Made by a program: the position numbers and the translations under genes | NCBI GenBank assembly: GCA_039810585.1 | Contig: JBDHXF010000002.1 | Span: 118,416-182,415, forward strand | Direction: 5' to 3' | Source of the DNA: JBBATK01 sp039810585 | GTDB lineage: Bacteria; Bacteroidota; Ignavibacteria; Kapaibacteriales; NICIL-2 | DNA length: 64,000 nt | Shown here: positions 35,632-44,217 of the stretch, one piece after another | Position numbering within the stretch: the first letter of the stretch is position 1 | Layout: every line of letters begins with the position of its first letter | The notes under the pieces: generated by a model | Database searches by the model: none | What the model saw: the letters and a program-made list of their open reading frames with translations, nothing else | Told to the model about the DNA's origin: nothing

Positions 35632-36990
35632 ATGAAGAAGAGTATCGTCATGAAATTCGGCGGGACCTCCGTCAAGACCGCTGAGGCCATGCAAGCCTCC
35701 GCGGAACTCGTGCGTGCCGCGCTCGATCGACGACCATTAGTCGTACTTTCCGCGTGCGGAGGGATGACCGACAAGTTGCTCAGCCTTGCGCAGGCCGCCG
35801 CTAATGCCGAACAGCACGAGATGAAACGCATCTTCAAGTCCATTAGCGATCATCACCTGCAGCTCTGCCTGAGTCTGTTATCCACTCCCGAGTCGAAGGC
35901 CTCCGCTATCCTGTTGATTGAGGAACTTCTCAACGAGTTGTATTCCTACTGCGAGGGAATCGCTCTGCTCTGCGAATGCACCCCGCAGTCACTCGATGCC
36001 GTCGCCTCATACGGTGAACGCCTCTCCACCACTGTCTTCACCACCTATCTCCAATCACTGGGAATCGATGCGGCATTGCTCGACGCACGTCTCTGCATGC
36101 GCACCGACAACAACTTTTGCGCTGCACACGTCATCATGAGCGAGCTGGAACAGCGTTGCACAGAGCAGTTGCTACCTCTGCTCCAAAGCCATTCATGCGT
36201 CGTCACACAGGGCTTTCTCGGCGCAACAGGCGACGGCACTAGTACAACTCTCGGTCGTGGCGGCTCGGATCTCTCCGCTGCCCTCTTTGGGGCAGCAATC
36301 GAAGCCAATGAAATTCAAATCTGGACCGACGTCAGCGGCGTACTCAGCAGCGATCCTCGCTTGGTGGCTAACACCCATACCATCGAAGAAATTAGTTTTT
36401 CGGAGATGCGACAACTGGCCTATTTCGGAGCCAAGGTTCTGCATCCTGACACGATCAAGCCGGCATTGGATCGGGGCGTGCCCGTGCGTATTGTCAACAC
36501 CTTTGCGCCTCATGACCGCGGCACTGTCGTCGTTTCCGACGATCACGTACGCCAACAACACAGCGCCGGACTTCGCGCATTGAGTTTGCTCCGTCGTTGT
36601 GTTCTGGTTCGTAAGGAAGTGTCCGGCTACGAACATGCCAGCCAGGTTCTGAGCGACATGTTGAGTATTGCCTATAGTAAGGGCACAGAAATATTGCTGT
36701 GCTTTGCCGAAGAATCTTCGCTCGGCCTCGTTGTCCGCCAGGATCAGGAACACCTCTTCAGCGGACATGGCCGCAGCATTGAACCGTGCGAAATCCTGTG
36801 CGCATGTGGTCCGGCTCTCAGTCTCTCGGACGACAGTACACGCGTCACTACACTGCTGCATGAGCTCGATGCCTCCGTTGTTCTCAGCGGTATGAGTCCT
36901 GTCGGTATTCTTGCGCTCATCCATCCCGAGCACTCGGTTGCTGCCCTCAATCGCCTACATGATGAGATCCTGGGGCATAAGACAACTTGA
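35632..36990 (+). CDS. lysC: Aspartate kinase
   Basis: Phosphorylates aspartate, the first step toward lysine, threonine and methionine. 452 residues, monofunctional. MKFGGTSVK at the N-terminus binds ATP; GRGGSDLSAALFGAAIEA and WTDVSGVLSSDPRLV are the substrate and ATP segments; ACT-type regulatory domains occupy about residues 300-450. The start at 35632 (MKKSIVMKFGG) is preferred because the promoter element lies 33 bases upstream and the longer frame would include it. The length is close to the E. coli LysC type. Lysine feedback control is likely from the family but not seen here. Confidence 0.94.
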   Translation: MKKSIVMKFGGTSVKTAEAMQASAELVRAALDRRPLVVLSACGGMTDKLLSLAQAAANAEQHEMKRIFKSISDHHLQLCLSLLSTPESKASAILLIEELLNELYSYCEGIALLCECTPQSLDAVASYGERLSTTVFTTYLQSLGIDAALLDARLCMRTDNNFCAAHVIMSELEQRCTEQLLPLLQSHSCVVTQGFLGATGDGTSTTLGRGGSDLSAALFGAAIEANEIQIWTDVSGVLSSDPRLVANTHTIEEISFSEMRQLAYFGAKVLHPDTIKPALDRGVPVRIVNTFAPHDRGTVVVSDDHVRQQHSAGLRALSLLRRCVLVRKEVSGYEHASQVLSDMLSIAYSKGTEILLCFAEESSLGLVVRQDQEHLFSGHGRSIEPCEILCACGPALSLSDDSTRVTTLLHELDASVVLSGMSPVGILALIHPEHSVAALNRLHDEILGHKTT

Positions 36991-37149
36991 TCGTGCGCAC
37001 AATTTCTTCTCGCTCATTTATTGCGAGCATCGACGTATAAAAGTTGGCAACGTAATACTAGCCCGCGACTACGAGGAACGGGCGGACTAACTACTAAAGA
37101 GGATTGCGTTGGACGACTAGTCCTCAAGGGGATTCATTATCAACGCGTC

Positions 37150-37163
37150 GGCCGCAAGCGGCC
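37150..37163. repeat. Intergenic hairpin between lysC and FAH gene
   Basis: GGCCGC-AA-GCGGCC, 30 bases after the end of the opposite-strand FAH gene and 160 bases after lysC. Possibly a shared 3' punctuation for these convergent genes. Confidence 0.5.
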
Positions 37164-37192
37164 TTGCCTCCTCAGGCGTCTTCGTCAATTAT

Positions 37193-38179
37193 TCATTCTC
37201 CAACGCGGCGTATCACGTTGTAGAGAATACCGAGTCCATCAATTTCGCATTCTACTTCATCGCCGTCTTTTAACCACAGTGGCGGATTGAACACCTTCGA
37301 TCCATTTAACTCAAGGAAGCAGCCGGTGCCGCAGGTACCGGATCCAATCACATCTCCGGGATACAAGGTGACGCCGTAGCTGGCACGTTCGATGATTTGG
37401 GCAAAGGTCCACGACATATCCTTCACGTTTCCACGGGAAACTTCCTGTCCGTTCACTCGAGTGAGCATCGTCAGATCATAGCGTTCACCTTTTTCACCCG
37501 CGATACGTTTGGACGCGAGTTCGTCGCGAGTGACCATCCACGGACCCAACGACGTGGCGAAGTCTTTGCCCTTTGCCGGCCCTAAATTCAATTTCATTTC
37601 ATGCATCTGCAGAGCCCGTGCACTCCAGTCGTTCATCACCATATAGCCCGCAATGTACTCGTCTGCATTCTCGGCCTTGATGTTTGATCCTTCCTTACCA
37701 ATCACGATGGCGCACTCAAGTTCAAAATCCAATTGCTGAAGATGCATGTCCTGAACAGCAACTTCACCAGGACCAGTGACGGCGTTGTGATTGGTAAAGT
37801 AGAAGATCGGTATCTCGTCAAACTCCGGAATCATCTCCACGCCACGGTTTCGGCGAGCGGCTTCTACGTGTTGACGAAAGGCATAGCCGTCGCGCATGGA
37901 GGTAGGACGTGGCACTGGGGACAAGATTTCTGTCTCTCCAAGGGGCGAGCAACACACATCATCCCATCCTGCTTTTACCGCTGCATCGATCAAGGCTGCA
38001 TCATGCATGGCAGCCTTCCCCATTTCCAGAAACTCAATGATGTCGGCCGGTAAATAACCCAAAGAAAACTCGAGTTCGTCCTGAAGCAGATCGTGAGCCA
38101 AGGCCAGATCTACCACAGTGTCGTTGCAAAGAAGACCTAAACGCTCGTCGAATTCCGCTAAATAGCTTACAAACTTCAT
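37193..38179 (-). CDS. Fumarylacetoacetate hydrolase (FAH) family protein
   Basis: 328 residues, cytosolic, Mg-dependent C-C hydrolase or decarboxylase fold. The metal site shows LDFELECAIVIG (two acidic ligands) and VMNDWSARALQ; YPGDVIGSGTCGTGCFLELNG is the conserved late segment. True fumarylacetoacetase of tyrosine breakdown is longer and carries an SH3-like N-domain; this shorter form fits the group of 2-hydroxyhepta-dienedioate isomerase, acylpyruvase and oxaloacetate decarboxylase. No tyrosine genes are nearby, so the substrate is open. Start at 38179 (MKFVSYLAEF) fits the promoter at 38210. Confidence 0.9.
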   Translation of the reverse strand: MKFVSYLAEFDERLGLLCNDTVVDLALAHDLLQDELEFSLGYLPADIIEFLEMGKAAMHDAALIDAAVKAGWDDVCCSPLGETEILSPVPRPTSMRDGYAFRQHVEAARRNRGVEMIPEFDEIPIFYFTNHNAVTGPGEVAVQDMHLQQLDFELECAIVIGKEGSNIKAENADEYIAGYMVMNDWSARALQMHEMKLNLGPAKGKDFATSLGPWMVTRDELASKRIAGEKGERYDLTMLTRVNGQEVSRGNVKDMSWTFAQIIERASYGVTLYPGDVIGSGTCGTGCFLELNGSKVFNPPLWLKDGDEVECEIDGLGILYNVIRRVGE

Positions 38180-38209
38180 GATGGTTGTGCAAAGTGGATG
38201 GACAAAGCA

Positions 38210-38217
38210 CAAAATTA
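38210..38217 (-). promoter_or_regulatory. -7 promoter element of FAH gene (TAATTTTG)
   Basis: On the minus strand, exact TAnnTTTG match 31 bases before the start at 38179. Confidence 0.5.
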
Positions 38218-38264
38218 GAGAATCCCCCGACGATGCCGCTGTGCAAGTGTCCGATGGCGCATCT

Positions 38265-39926
38265 TCAATTCGCTACGACTGCTCTTCGGTGATAGAGATT
38301 GATAGATCTCAACTGCAGCACGAGCTCAAACTGCTTGTCGACAATAGCAGAAGCAGTGCTGTCCAGACGCAGAGCGTCGTAGGATGACCGACCGTTTCCG
38401 GTGGCGACGGGATTATTATCGTGCGTTGCCACTACCAGCCAGTCTGTTTTCTGCAAATCCTCATGCATATCCGCAATCCACACGGCCGGAGCATTGTCCG
38501 CAAAGTAGAAGCACGATGCACCGGAGCGTGACCACACCGGCTCTTGCAGTTCGTCGTAGAGAGGGATAATGCCCACTCCCATCACAAAGGTCTTGTCTCC
38601 CGTCTTGCGATGTCCTTCAATGTACTCCCGAACCTGATGCACTTGCACTCTCTCAAACGAGATATGCTTTGCGTCTTCAAAGGTGGCATCGTAGGCCGCA
38701 CGGTCAAACACATAGAGTCGAGCAAGCTGCACTTGAGACATCCAGCGCGGAAGCGGTGAGAACAACAGCGCAGCAAGCAGCACTACCATCCACACAATGC
38801 GCGCCGAGGACGTTTGCGGCGGGTGCAGTCGCAATTGCTCCCTCAGCCATGCATATCCCAGTCCTGCCAGTACCATCATCGGCACAAAAGCTCGCATGAA
38901 ATGATTGATCAAGAACTTCTTCTCCACCAGCACACTCAACCACAACAACACGATGAACAGCAAGAGCGCGGCAACAATATCTCGTTTGCGTTTGAGTTCA
39001 AGCTCCTGTTCGGACGTTGGTGTGGTGACGGCAGTCGACTTATTGACTGCGATGACGCCCATGACGACGAGGGTCACGATGCTGATCGAGAGCATATCTC
39101 CCATGTAGGTGCCAAAGGCTTTGAGAGCCGTTTTTAGCAAGGCAGCGTCCATCGGCGGATGCGAGGTGTAGTAGCGCAGGAAGTCGAGTACGTGTCCGTA
39201 CGCCACACGGGTTTGAGCATCAGCAAAGGCAAAGAAGCCGATGCAGAGTCCCGGAACCAGACCCAAACTCAGCCACATCACACGTTGCCACCGTACCGCT
39301 CTCTGCTGCGTCTGAAGCCACAGCATCACGATAAGCGCAAAGGGCAAGGCAATGCCCAACGTGTATTTCAGGCTAAAGAGCAGTGCGCAGGCTAGCCCAA
39401 CCAAAGCGTCGCTGAGGTAACCGTGCGGACGGGTGATCAACAGCAGCACGACGGTCGAAATAAGCGGTGTGGCAATACAGTCCGGCTGCATCACCTCAGC
39501 AAATCCGGGAGCGATATAGCACAACGCATACAGAATGGCACTTGCGGCGGCAGCGGGACGATTGTTGAACAGACGCAGGCACACATAGGCGAGCCAAACA
39601 CTACTCAGACTCTGATAGACCATGTCGAAGGCTCGAAAGCCCATTTCTCCATGACCACTCATCGCGCGCACCAAAGCAAAGAAGTAGTAGAGCAGCGGAG
39701 GCTTGATGTCGATGTAATCGCGGTAGAGATGACCACCCTGCAGCAGACAATCAGCGCCGCGCAGGAACATGGTATGGTCGAAGGACTGCGGGAAGCAGAG
39801 CATGGGACTGAGCAGCAACGCAACAACTCCCAGCAGCGTTAGCCACCAGCGAAGCGCAGGTAGTTGCCCGGCTCCGTGCATGAAATCGGTGTTCTGCGAG
39901 GATGCTATGCGGGAAGTGGTCGACAT
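38265..39926 (-). CDS. GT-C family membrane glycosyltransferase (PMT/ArnT-like)
   Basis: 553 residues with about twelve membrane helices. The first periplasmic loop has the GT-C DxD-like acidic motif within HLYRDYIDIKPPLLYYFF, typical of the PMT_2 domain that transfers sugars from polyprenyl phosphate. The C-terminal part is soluble and lies outside the membrane. It follows trpS on the same strand by 11 bases and is probably cotranscribed with it. The sugar and acceptor are not evident from the neighbours. Confidence 0.85.
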   Translation of the reverse strand: MSTTSRIASSQNTDFMHGAGQLPALRWWLTLLGVVALLLSPMLCFPQSFDHTMFLRGADCLLQGGHLYRDYIDIKPPLLYYFFALVRAMSGHGEMGFRAFDMVYQSLSSVWLAYVCLRLFNNRPAAAASAILYALCYIAPGFAEVMQPDCIATPLISTVVLLLITRPHGYLSDALVGLACALLFSLKYTLGIALPFALIVMLWLQTQQRAVRWQRVMWLSLGLVPGLCIGFFAFADAQTRVAYGHVLDFLRYYTSHPPMDAALLKTALKAFGTYMGDMLSISIVTLVVMGVIAVNKSTAVTTPTSEQELELKRKRDIVAALLLFIVLLWLSVLVEKKFLINHFMRAFVPMMVLAGLGYAWLREQLRLHPPQTSSARIVWMVVLLAALLFSPLPRWMSQVQLARLYVFDRAAYDATFEDAKHISFERVQVHQVREYIEGHRKTGDKTFVMGVGIIPLYDELQEPVWSRSGASCFYFADNAPAVWIADMHEDLQKTDWLVVATHDNNPVATGNGRSSYDALRLDSTASAIVDKQFELVLQLRSINLYHRRAVVAN

Positions 39927-39937
39927 TGCGGAGGCGA

Positions 39938-40981
39938 TTATTGGTCAGCTGACCAAAATCCCACTTTACGATACACGGTTCTCAGTGTCCTCCGGGCCAC
40001 GCGATCGGCTTTTTCCGCCCCGTCTTTCAGTATACGCGTCAGTTCCGGAACATCCTCGCGGATTGCAACGAAACGATTGCGCAGTGGTGCAACGAAGTCC
40101 ACCATAGCGTCGGCAACGGCCGACTTAAACTCACCATAGCCTTTGGATTCGAAGCGTTGCTCAATGGCGGCAATCGATTCACCGGAGGCAATGTGTAGGA
40201 GTTCGACGAGGTTGGCAATGCCGGGGCGCGACTCGTCGTATCGAATGTCGCTCCCCGAATCCGTTACCGCTCTCTTAATCTTATTGCGAATCTGCTCGTC
40301 CGTGTCCGTCAGGAAAATCGTGGCTCCCTGATTGGGATCGGACTTGGACATCTTCTTCGTCGGATCCTGCAGACTCATGATACGTCCGCCGGTTTTCGGT
40401 ATATACGGATCCGGTATGCGAAACGTGGGACTGTAGGCATTGTTGAAGCGTTGTGCGATGTCGCGACACAGCTCCAAATGTTGCTTCTGATCGTCGCCCA
40501 CCGGCACCAGTTGGGTTTGATACAGCAGAATATCCGCAGCCATGAGAATGGGATAGGTGAATAGTCCCACATTCACATTATCCTCATGTTGCGCGCACTT
40601 CTCTTTGAACTGAGTCATGCGACCGGCTTCACCATAACCCGTAAAGGAATTCAGTACCCAAGCCAGTTCGGCGTGGGCGGGCACGTGCGATTGCACAAAG
40701 ACCACTGACTTCTGCGGATCAACGCCGGCGGCCAGGAAGATAGCCGCGCAATCCAGGGTGGCTTTTCGCAAGTCGGCCGGTTTTTGTCGTACAGTAATGG
40801 CGTGCATATCCACCACGCAAAAAAACGAATCGTAGGTATCCTGCAGGTACACCCAATTGTTCAGCGCACCGATCATGGTGCCCAAAGTGAGAGTTCCTGA
40901 TGGCTGTACGCCACTAAATACCACCGGCTTGCGTTCAGCAGCCTGGTTCGACGCGGATTGTTGGGGGGTAGAATCGCTCAT
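39938..40981 (-). CDS. trpS: Tryptophanyl-tRNA synthetase
   Basis: Charges tRNA-Trp. Class I synthetase, 347 residues. The HIGH-type motif is PSGTLTLGTMIGALNNW, and the KMSKS motif is in KKMSKSDPNQGAT. The VGDDQKQHLELCRDIAQRFN segment is family-typical. Normal length. It is the first gene of a probable two-gene unit with the glycosyltransferase, with its own promoter element at 41005-41012. Confidence 0.97.
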   Translation of the reverse strand: MSDSTPQQSASNQAAERKPVVFSGVQPSGTLTLGTMIGALNNWVYLQDTYDSFFCVVDMHAITVRQKPADLRKATLDCAAIFLAAGVDPQKSVVFVQSHVPAHAELAWVLNSFTGYGEAGRMTQFKEKCAQHEDNVNVGLFTYPILMAADILLYQTQLVPVGDDQKQHLELCRDIAQRFNNAYSPTFRIPDPYIPKTGGRIMSLQDPTKKMSKSDPNQGATIFLTDTDEQIRNKIKRAVTDSGSDIRYDESRPGIANLVELLHIASGESIAAIEQRFESKGYGEFKSAVADAMVDFVAPLRNRFVAIREDVPELTRILKDGAEKADRVARRTLRTVYRKVGFWSADQ

Positions 40982-41004
40982 AGTACCGATTGAAAATCAA
41001 TGGA

Positions 41005-41012
41005 CAAAGATA
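41005..41012 (-). promoter_or_regulatory. -7 promoter element of trpS (TATCTTTG)
   Basis: On the minus strand, exact TAnnTTTG match, 24 bases before the trpS start. Confidence 0.5.
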
Positions 41013-41090
41013 CACAGAGGCTGCTTTTGACGCAGAATCAGGTCTGACGCCTCGGGCTATATTGCAGACTTGACAGTTCCTGAATTTTGA

Positions 41091-41115
41091 TTCGTGAGGC
41101 CTTCGGCCGCACGAA
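41091..41115. repeat. Intergenic hairpin before the rhomboid gene
   Basis: TTCGTGAGGCC-TTC-GGCCGCACGAA: 10 pairs and one A-G mismatch. It lies between the divergent trpS and rhomboid genes. Confidence 0.6.
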
Positions 41116-41178
41116 TAATGAGGCCAAGCGAGCGTTTTCGGCGTTAGCCTACGAACTAACTCAAGACACAAACTCCGT

Positions 41179-41793
41179 ATGGATTTCTCTACCGGCACTA
41201 ACCCCATAGCCATCACGATACTGCTCCTGACTGTGGCCACCAGCGTGGCCGCGTTCACGATGCCGGACTTTGCCATGGCCAACGTCTTTGAGCCGTACGA
41301 GGTATCGAGAGGTCGGCGATTACACACGCTCATCACGGGAAATCTCATCCACGCAAATCTGGGTCATCTTGCCTTCAACCTGATCAGTTTCTACTTCTTT
41401 GCCTTCCCACTTGAACGCGTGATCGGCAGCGTAGATTTTTTGATCGTATATCTGAGCAGCATGCTCATAGCCGATATTCCGTCGCTCGTCAAACACCGCA
41501 ACAATCCCGAGTACCGAACTCTTGGGGCGTCGGGCGCGGTATCGGGTGTGATTTTTAGTATGATCTTGTTTTTCCCGACAATGCGCATGGGATTGTTTCT
41601 ATTCCCGCCCATCATTCCGGCCTGGCTGTTTGGTCCGCTCTACCTCGGCTACTCCGTGTATGCCTCGAGAACCATGAGCGATAACATCAATCACGATGCC
41701 CATATTTGGGGAGCGTTTGGAGGTATCATCACAACCATCGTGATCATTCCGGAGGCTCTGAAAATATTTGCCTCGGCTATGGGTTGGATATAA
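41179..41793 (+). CDS. Rhomboid-family intramembrane serine protease
   Basis: 204 residues, six membrane helices. S118 in GASGAVSG and H175 in NHDAHIWGAFGG form the catalytic dyad; HANLGHLAFNL is the conserved second-helix motif. It cleaves membrane-anchored substrates within the bilayer; the substrate is unknown. Small six-helix rhomboids are common in this group. No extra domain or zinc-ribbon is present. It is transcribed divergently from trpS. Confidence 0.92.
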   Translation: MDFSTGTNPIAITILLLTVATSVAAFTMPDFAMANVFEPYEVSRGRRLHTLITGNLIHANLGHLAFNLISFYFFAFPLERVIGSVDFLIVYLSSMLIADIPSLVKHRNNPEYRTLGASGAVSGVIFSMILFFPTMRMGLFLFPPIIPAWLFGPLYLGYSVYASRTMSDNINHDAHIWGAFGGIITTIVIIPEALKIFASAMGWI

Positions 41794-41928
41794 GGTCAAA
41801 GCGCCGCCGGCAAATTTTGGAGCGGCGTTATGTATTTCAGTACGTAGAGCGATCCTGTGTTACTAGAGCCTGTTGTCAGGGCAGGTCTCTTGAAGACCGA
41901 TCACTTCTCCAATACCATGCAGAAGGTC

Positions 41929-41936
41929 TATATTTG
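41929..41936 (+). promoter_or_regulatory. -7 promoter element (TATATTTG)
   Basis: Exact TAnnTTTG match, 65 bases before the helical-repeat gene. A hairpin with GAA loop (GCGC-GAA-GCGC, flanked by GTGC/GCAC, 41945-41965) lies in the 5' leader. Confidence 0.5.
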
Positions 41937-42000
41937 TTAGTGCCGTGCAAGCGCGAAGCGCGCACGAATGAGCATCAATCACGCAGAGAGTCGGCATACC

Positions 42001-43443
42001 ATGAAGTCTATTCAGAACGGAAAATTAGCCACGCTTTTATCGTCCTTCGACGAGGACCGGATGCGTCGTTTTTCGCTCTACGTACACTCTCCCTACTTTG
42101 AATTGAGCAACACACTGGTGCTCTGTTTCGACGCACTTGCTCCCTGGTATCCACGCTTTGATGCGCCGGAATGCAGTTTGGAGCATCTGCATGCTGCTGT
42201 GTTTAGCGAGCGTGAGTATGACTACCATCGCATCAACAATGTACTATCAGATCTGTATGAGCGGGCGCTACAATTCCTCGTGCAGATTTCGCTTGAAATG
42301 GAAGTATTCGAACGCTGGCGTGTGCTTCCGCGACTTCGCCAAGCCAGACTTGACAAGCAGTTCGAGCAACAACTGAGAAAAGTTGAGAAGATACTCGACG
42401 AGAATGCCGACGAGGATTTCTCGCATGTGTACCGAAATTTTGTGCTCAACGAAAAAATCTGGTATAGCGTCTCGCGCAATCCGGACGCACGCTACGAGTA
42501 CCTGCAGCAGCAATACGAGTCGATTTTGAACTTCCTCCTGACACGACTGAGTCGCTTGGCCACACTGCTTGTCTTCGAGGAATACCAGGCCAGTATCAGC
42601 TTCTCGTTGCCAATGCTTGAGCAGTTGGAGGATTTTTATCACCGCGGCCACCTTCCGGATCTTCCCGTGGTTAAGGCTTATCGGTATGCATTTCTGCTCG
42701 TGCGACATCACCGAGATGAAGAGTACTTCGCACTTCGCGACTTGATGGAGAACGGTGAGCATCGCTACACAGACTCGGAGCGTAGTTTTATTTCGATGTT
42801 CTTGAATTCCCATGTACTGTGGACCAACAACGAGCAAGGCAGAACGGATCTCTTCCCACACCTGGTGGAAGATCATAAGAGTCGACTGCACGAAATGGAC
42901 TTCTTACGTGAAGGTGTTATGCCTTACGCAGACTACTTTCTTTTCGTTCGGACAGCGTGCACTGCAGCCGACTTTGACTGGGTTCGGGAATTGTTGGAAA
43001 ATTATCTACCTATGGTGATTGATGAAGAAAAGGAAAATTGCAGACTCTTCACCACCGCAGCAGTTGCCAGAGCCAAAGGAAATACCCAAGAGGCATTAAC
43101 TGCATTTCAGCAAATCCATTTTCGCCTGCCGATTCTCGCAATCCAAGTTCGCGGCACCACCATCATGCTGCTTTTTGAATTGGAAGAGTACGAGAACTGC
43201 CTTCATGCACTCGACGCCTTTCGGCACTACATCGCAACGCTGAAGAACCTCGCACCACGAATCATTGATGCTCATAAGGACTTTGTGAGCGCGTGCAAGA
43301 AACTCATTTCCGTGCATGCCAAAGCTCCCAGTCCTAAACGGCGTGAAGAAGCAGCACGCTTACGAGAAGCCGTGGAACACTTGCCCTACAATACCTTCAA
43401 CACTCGCGCGTGGTTGGTTGAGCAAATCCGTCAACTCTGTTAG
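42001..43443 (+). CDS. Helical protein of unknown function, second member of a probable family
   Basis: 480 residues, soluble, no signal peptide. The N-terminal 150 residues are a helix-rich domain (DEDRMRRFSLYVHSPYFELS, then SLEHLHAAVFSEREYDYHRI). The rest is made of degenerate helical repeats. The C-terminus ends in TRAWLVEQIRQLC, a W-L-x-x-K/Q-I type ending that I associate with a Bacteroidota-conserved hypothetical family. ATG at 42001 is preferred because an in-frame ATG at 41968 would sit close behind the leader hairpin. It resembles the protein at 19215-20786 in architecture, not visibly in sequence. Confidence 0.8.
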   Translation: MKSIQNGKLATLLSSFDEDRMRRFSLYVHSPYFELSNTLVLCFDALAPWYPRFDAPECSLEHLHAAVFSEREYDYHRINNVLSDLYERALQFLVQISLEMEVFERWRVLPRLRQARLDKQFEQQLRKVEKILDENADEDFSHVYRNFVLNEKIWYSVSRNPDARYEYLQQQYESILNFLLTRLSRLATLLVFEEYQASISFSLPMLEQLEDFYHRGHLPDLPVVKAYRYAFLLVRHHRDEEYFALRDLMENGEHRYTDSERSFISMFLNSHVLWTNNEQGRTDLFPHLVEDHKSRLHEMDFLREGVMPYADYFLFVRTACTAADFDWVRELLENYLPMVIDEEKENCRLFTTAAVARAKGNTQEALTAFQQIHFRLPILAIQVRGTTIMLLFELEEYENCLHALDAFRHYIATLKNLAPRIIDAHKDFVSACKKLISVHAKAPSPKRREEAARLREAVEHLPYNTFNTRAWLVEQIRQLC

Positions 43444-44217
43444 CAAGTCTCTCCACCGCAATTGGTCGTTTAACCCACCTGTCCGTCGCTGAACCACCAA
43501 ACACCCTTGCCTGCGAGCTATTCTGCGCTCGGTTCTTAGGGTCGTAACGTCCATTCTAAAAGAATCAAAATTTCTCCAAACAGCACCCGGGTTCCGCACC
43601 GAAGTTTGCCTTCGTAACGGAACGACATGAATACTCAGGGTTTGTGGTATGAGACAGCGTTCGTTGTATGCCGACGACAAAACACAGGCATGGATCGAAA
43701 ACGGTAGTGGAGAGCTGGGTGATCAGCCGGGGACCTTGCGACAGGTGAACACCGGATCTGAGCAATCGTTCTCTGCATACCATCGATCGTCGGCGCGGAA
43801 GAAAATGATGATCCGCCCCGAGCGAGGAACCTATCAATCGACCGACAGGCCACGCGAACGACCCAAGGCTAGGGTCCTTCGCAAATCGGGTATTCTTTGA
43901 TGCATCGCTGGCTACGATGCATGACATTCCACTTCATCCGGGCTTGTGTGCCTTCGGGCACACAAGCACCGTGAGGAGCTAAGAAATGTGCCGTATATGC
44001 GTGTAGTTACACGGTTTTGAGTCAATCCGTTTTTTTTGTTTGTAACACTCATCTTCCGTTTTGAATGCGTATTGTTGTGCCTTCAGCCCTCGTCATCCTT
44101 CGCTATAGAAGGAATGCGCCGCGCAAGCTTGCGGCAAGAATGGACGACAGTATTCGGCGACCCCTTGGGGAGACCTCGCTACCTATTGACACTTTGATCA
44201 CATCTCCACCTCATCCT
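43444..44217. other. Intergenic region, 774 bases
   Basis: A frame at 43649-43900 lacks a ribosome site and has a basic, Ser/Arg-rich product unlike the neighbours. A UUCG-closed hairpin is at 43942-43967, and a CCGC-GCAAGCTT-GCGG palindrome at 44119-44134; the latter is inside the longest upstream frame of the next gene and argues that this part is not translated. Confidence 0.5.
43942..43967. repeat. Hairpin with UUCG loop
   Basis: GCTTGTGTGCC-TTCG-GGCACACAAGC: a perfect 11-bp stem closed by the very stable C(UUCG)G tetraloop. No U-run follows on either strand, so it is not a classical terminator. Confidence 0.75.

Noticed and set aside
43649..43900. 83-codon frame as a gene
   Set aside because: No ribosome site and a composition unlike neighbours; it ends near a hairpin.
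44065..44217. N-terminal extension of the Kelch/ASH protein
   Set aside because: The extension runs through a palindrome typical of intergenic sequence here, and the signal-like stretch follows the later start.
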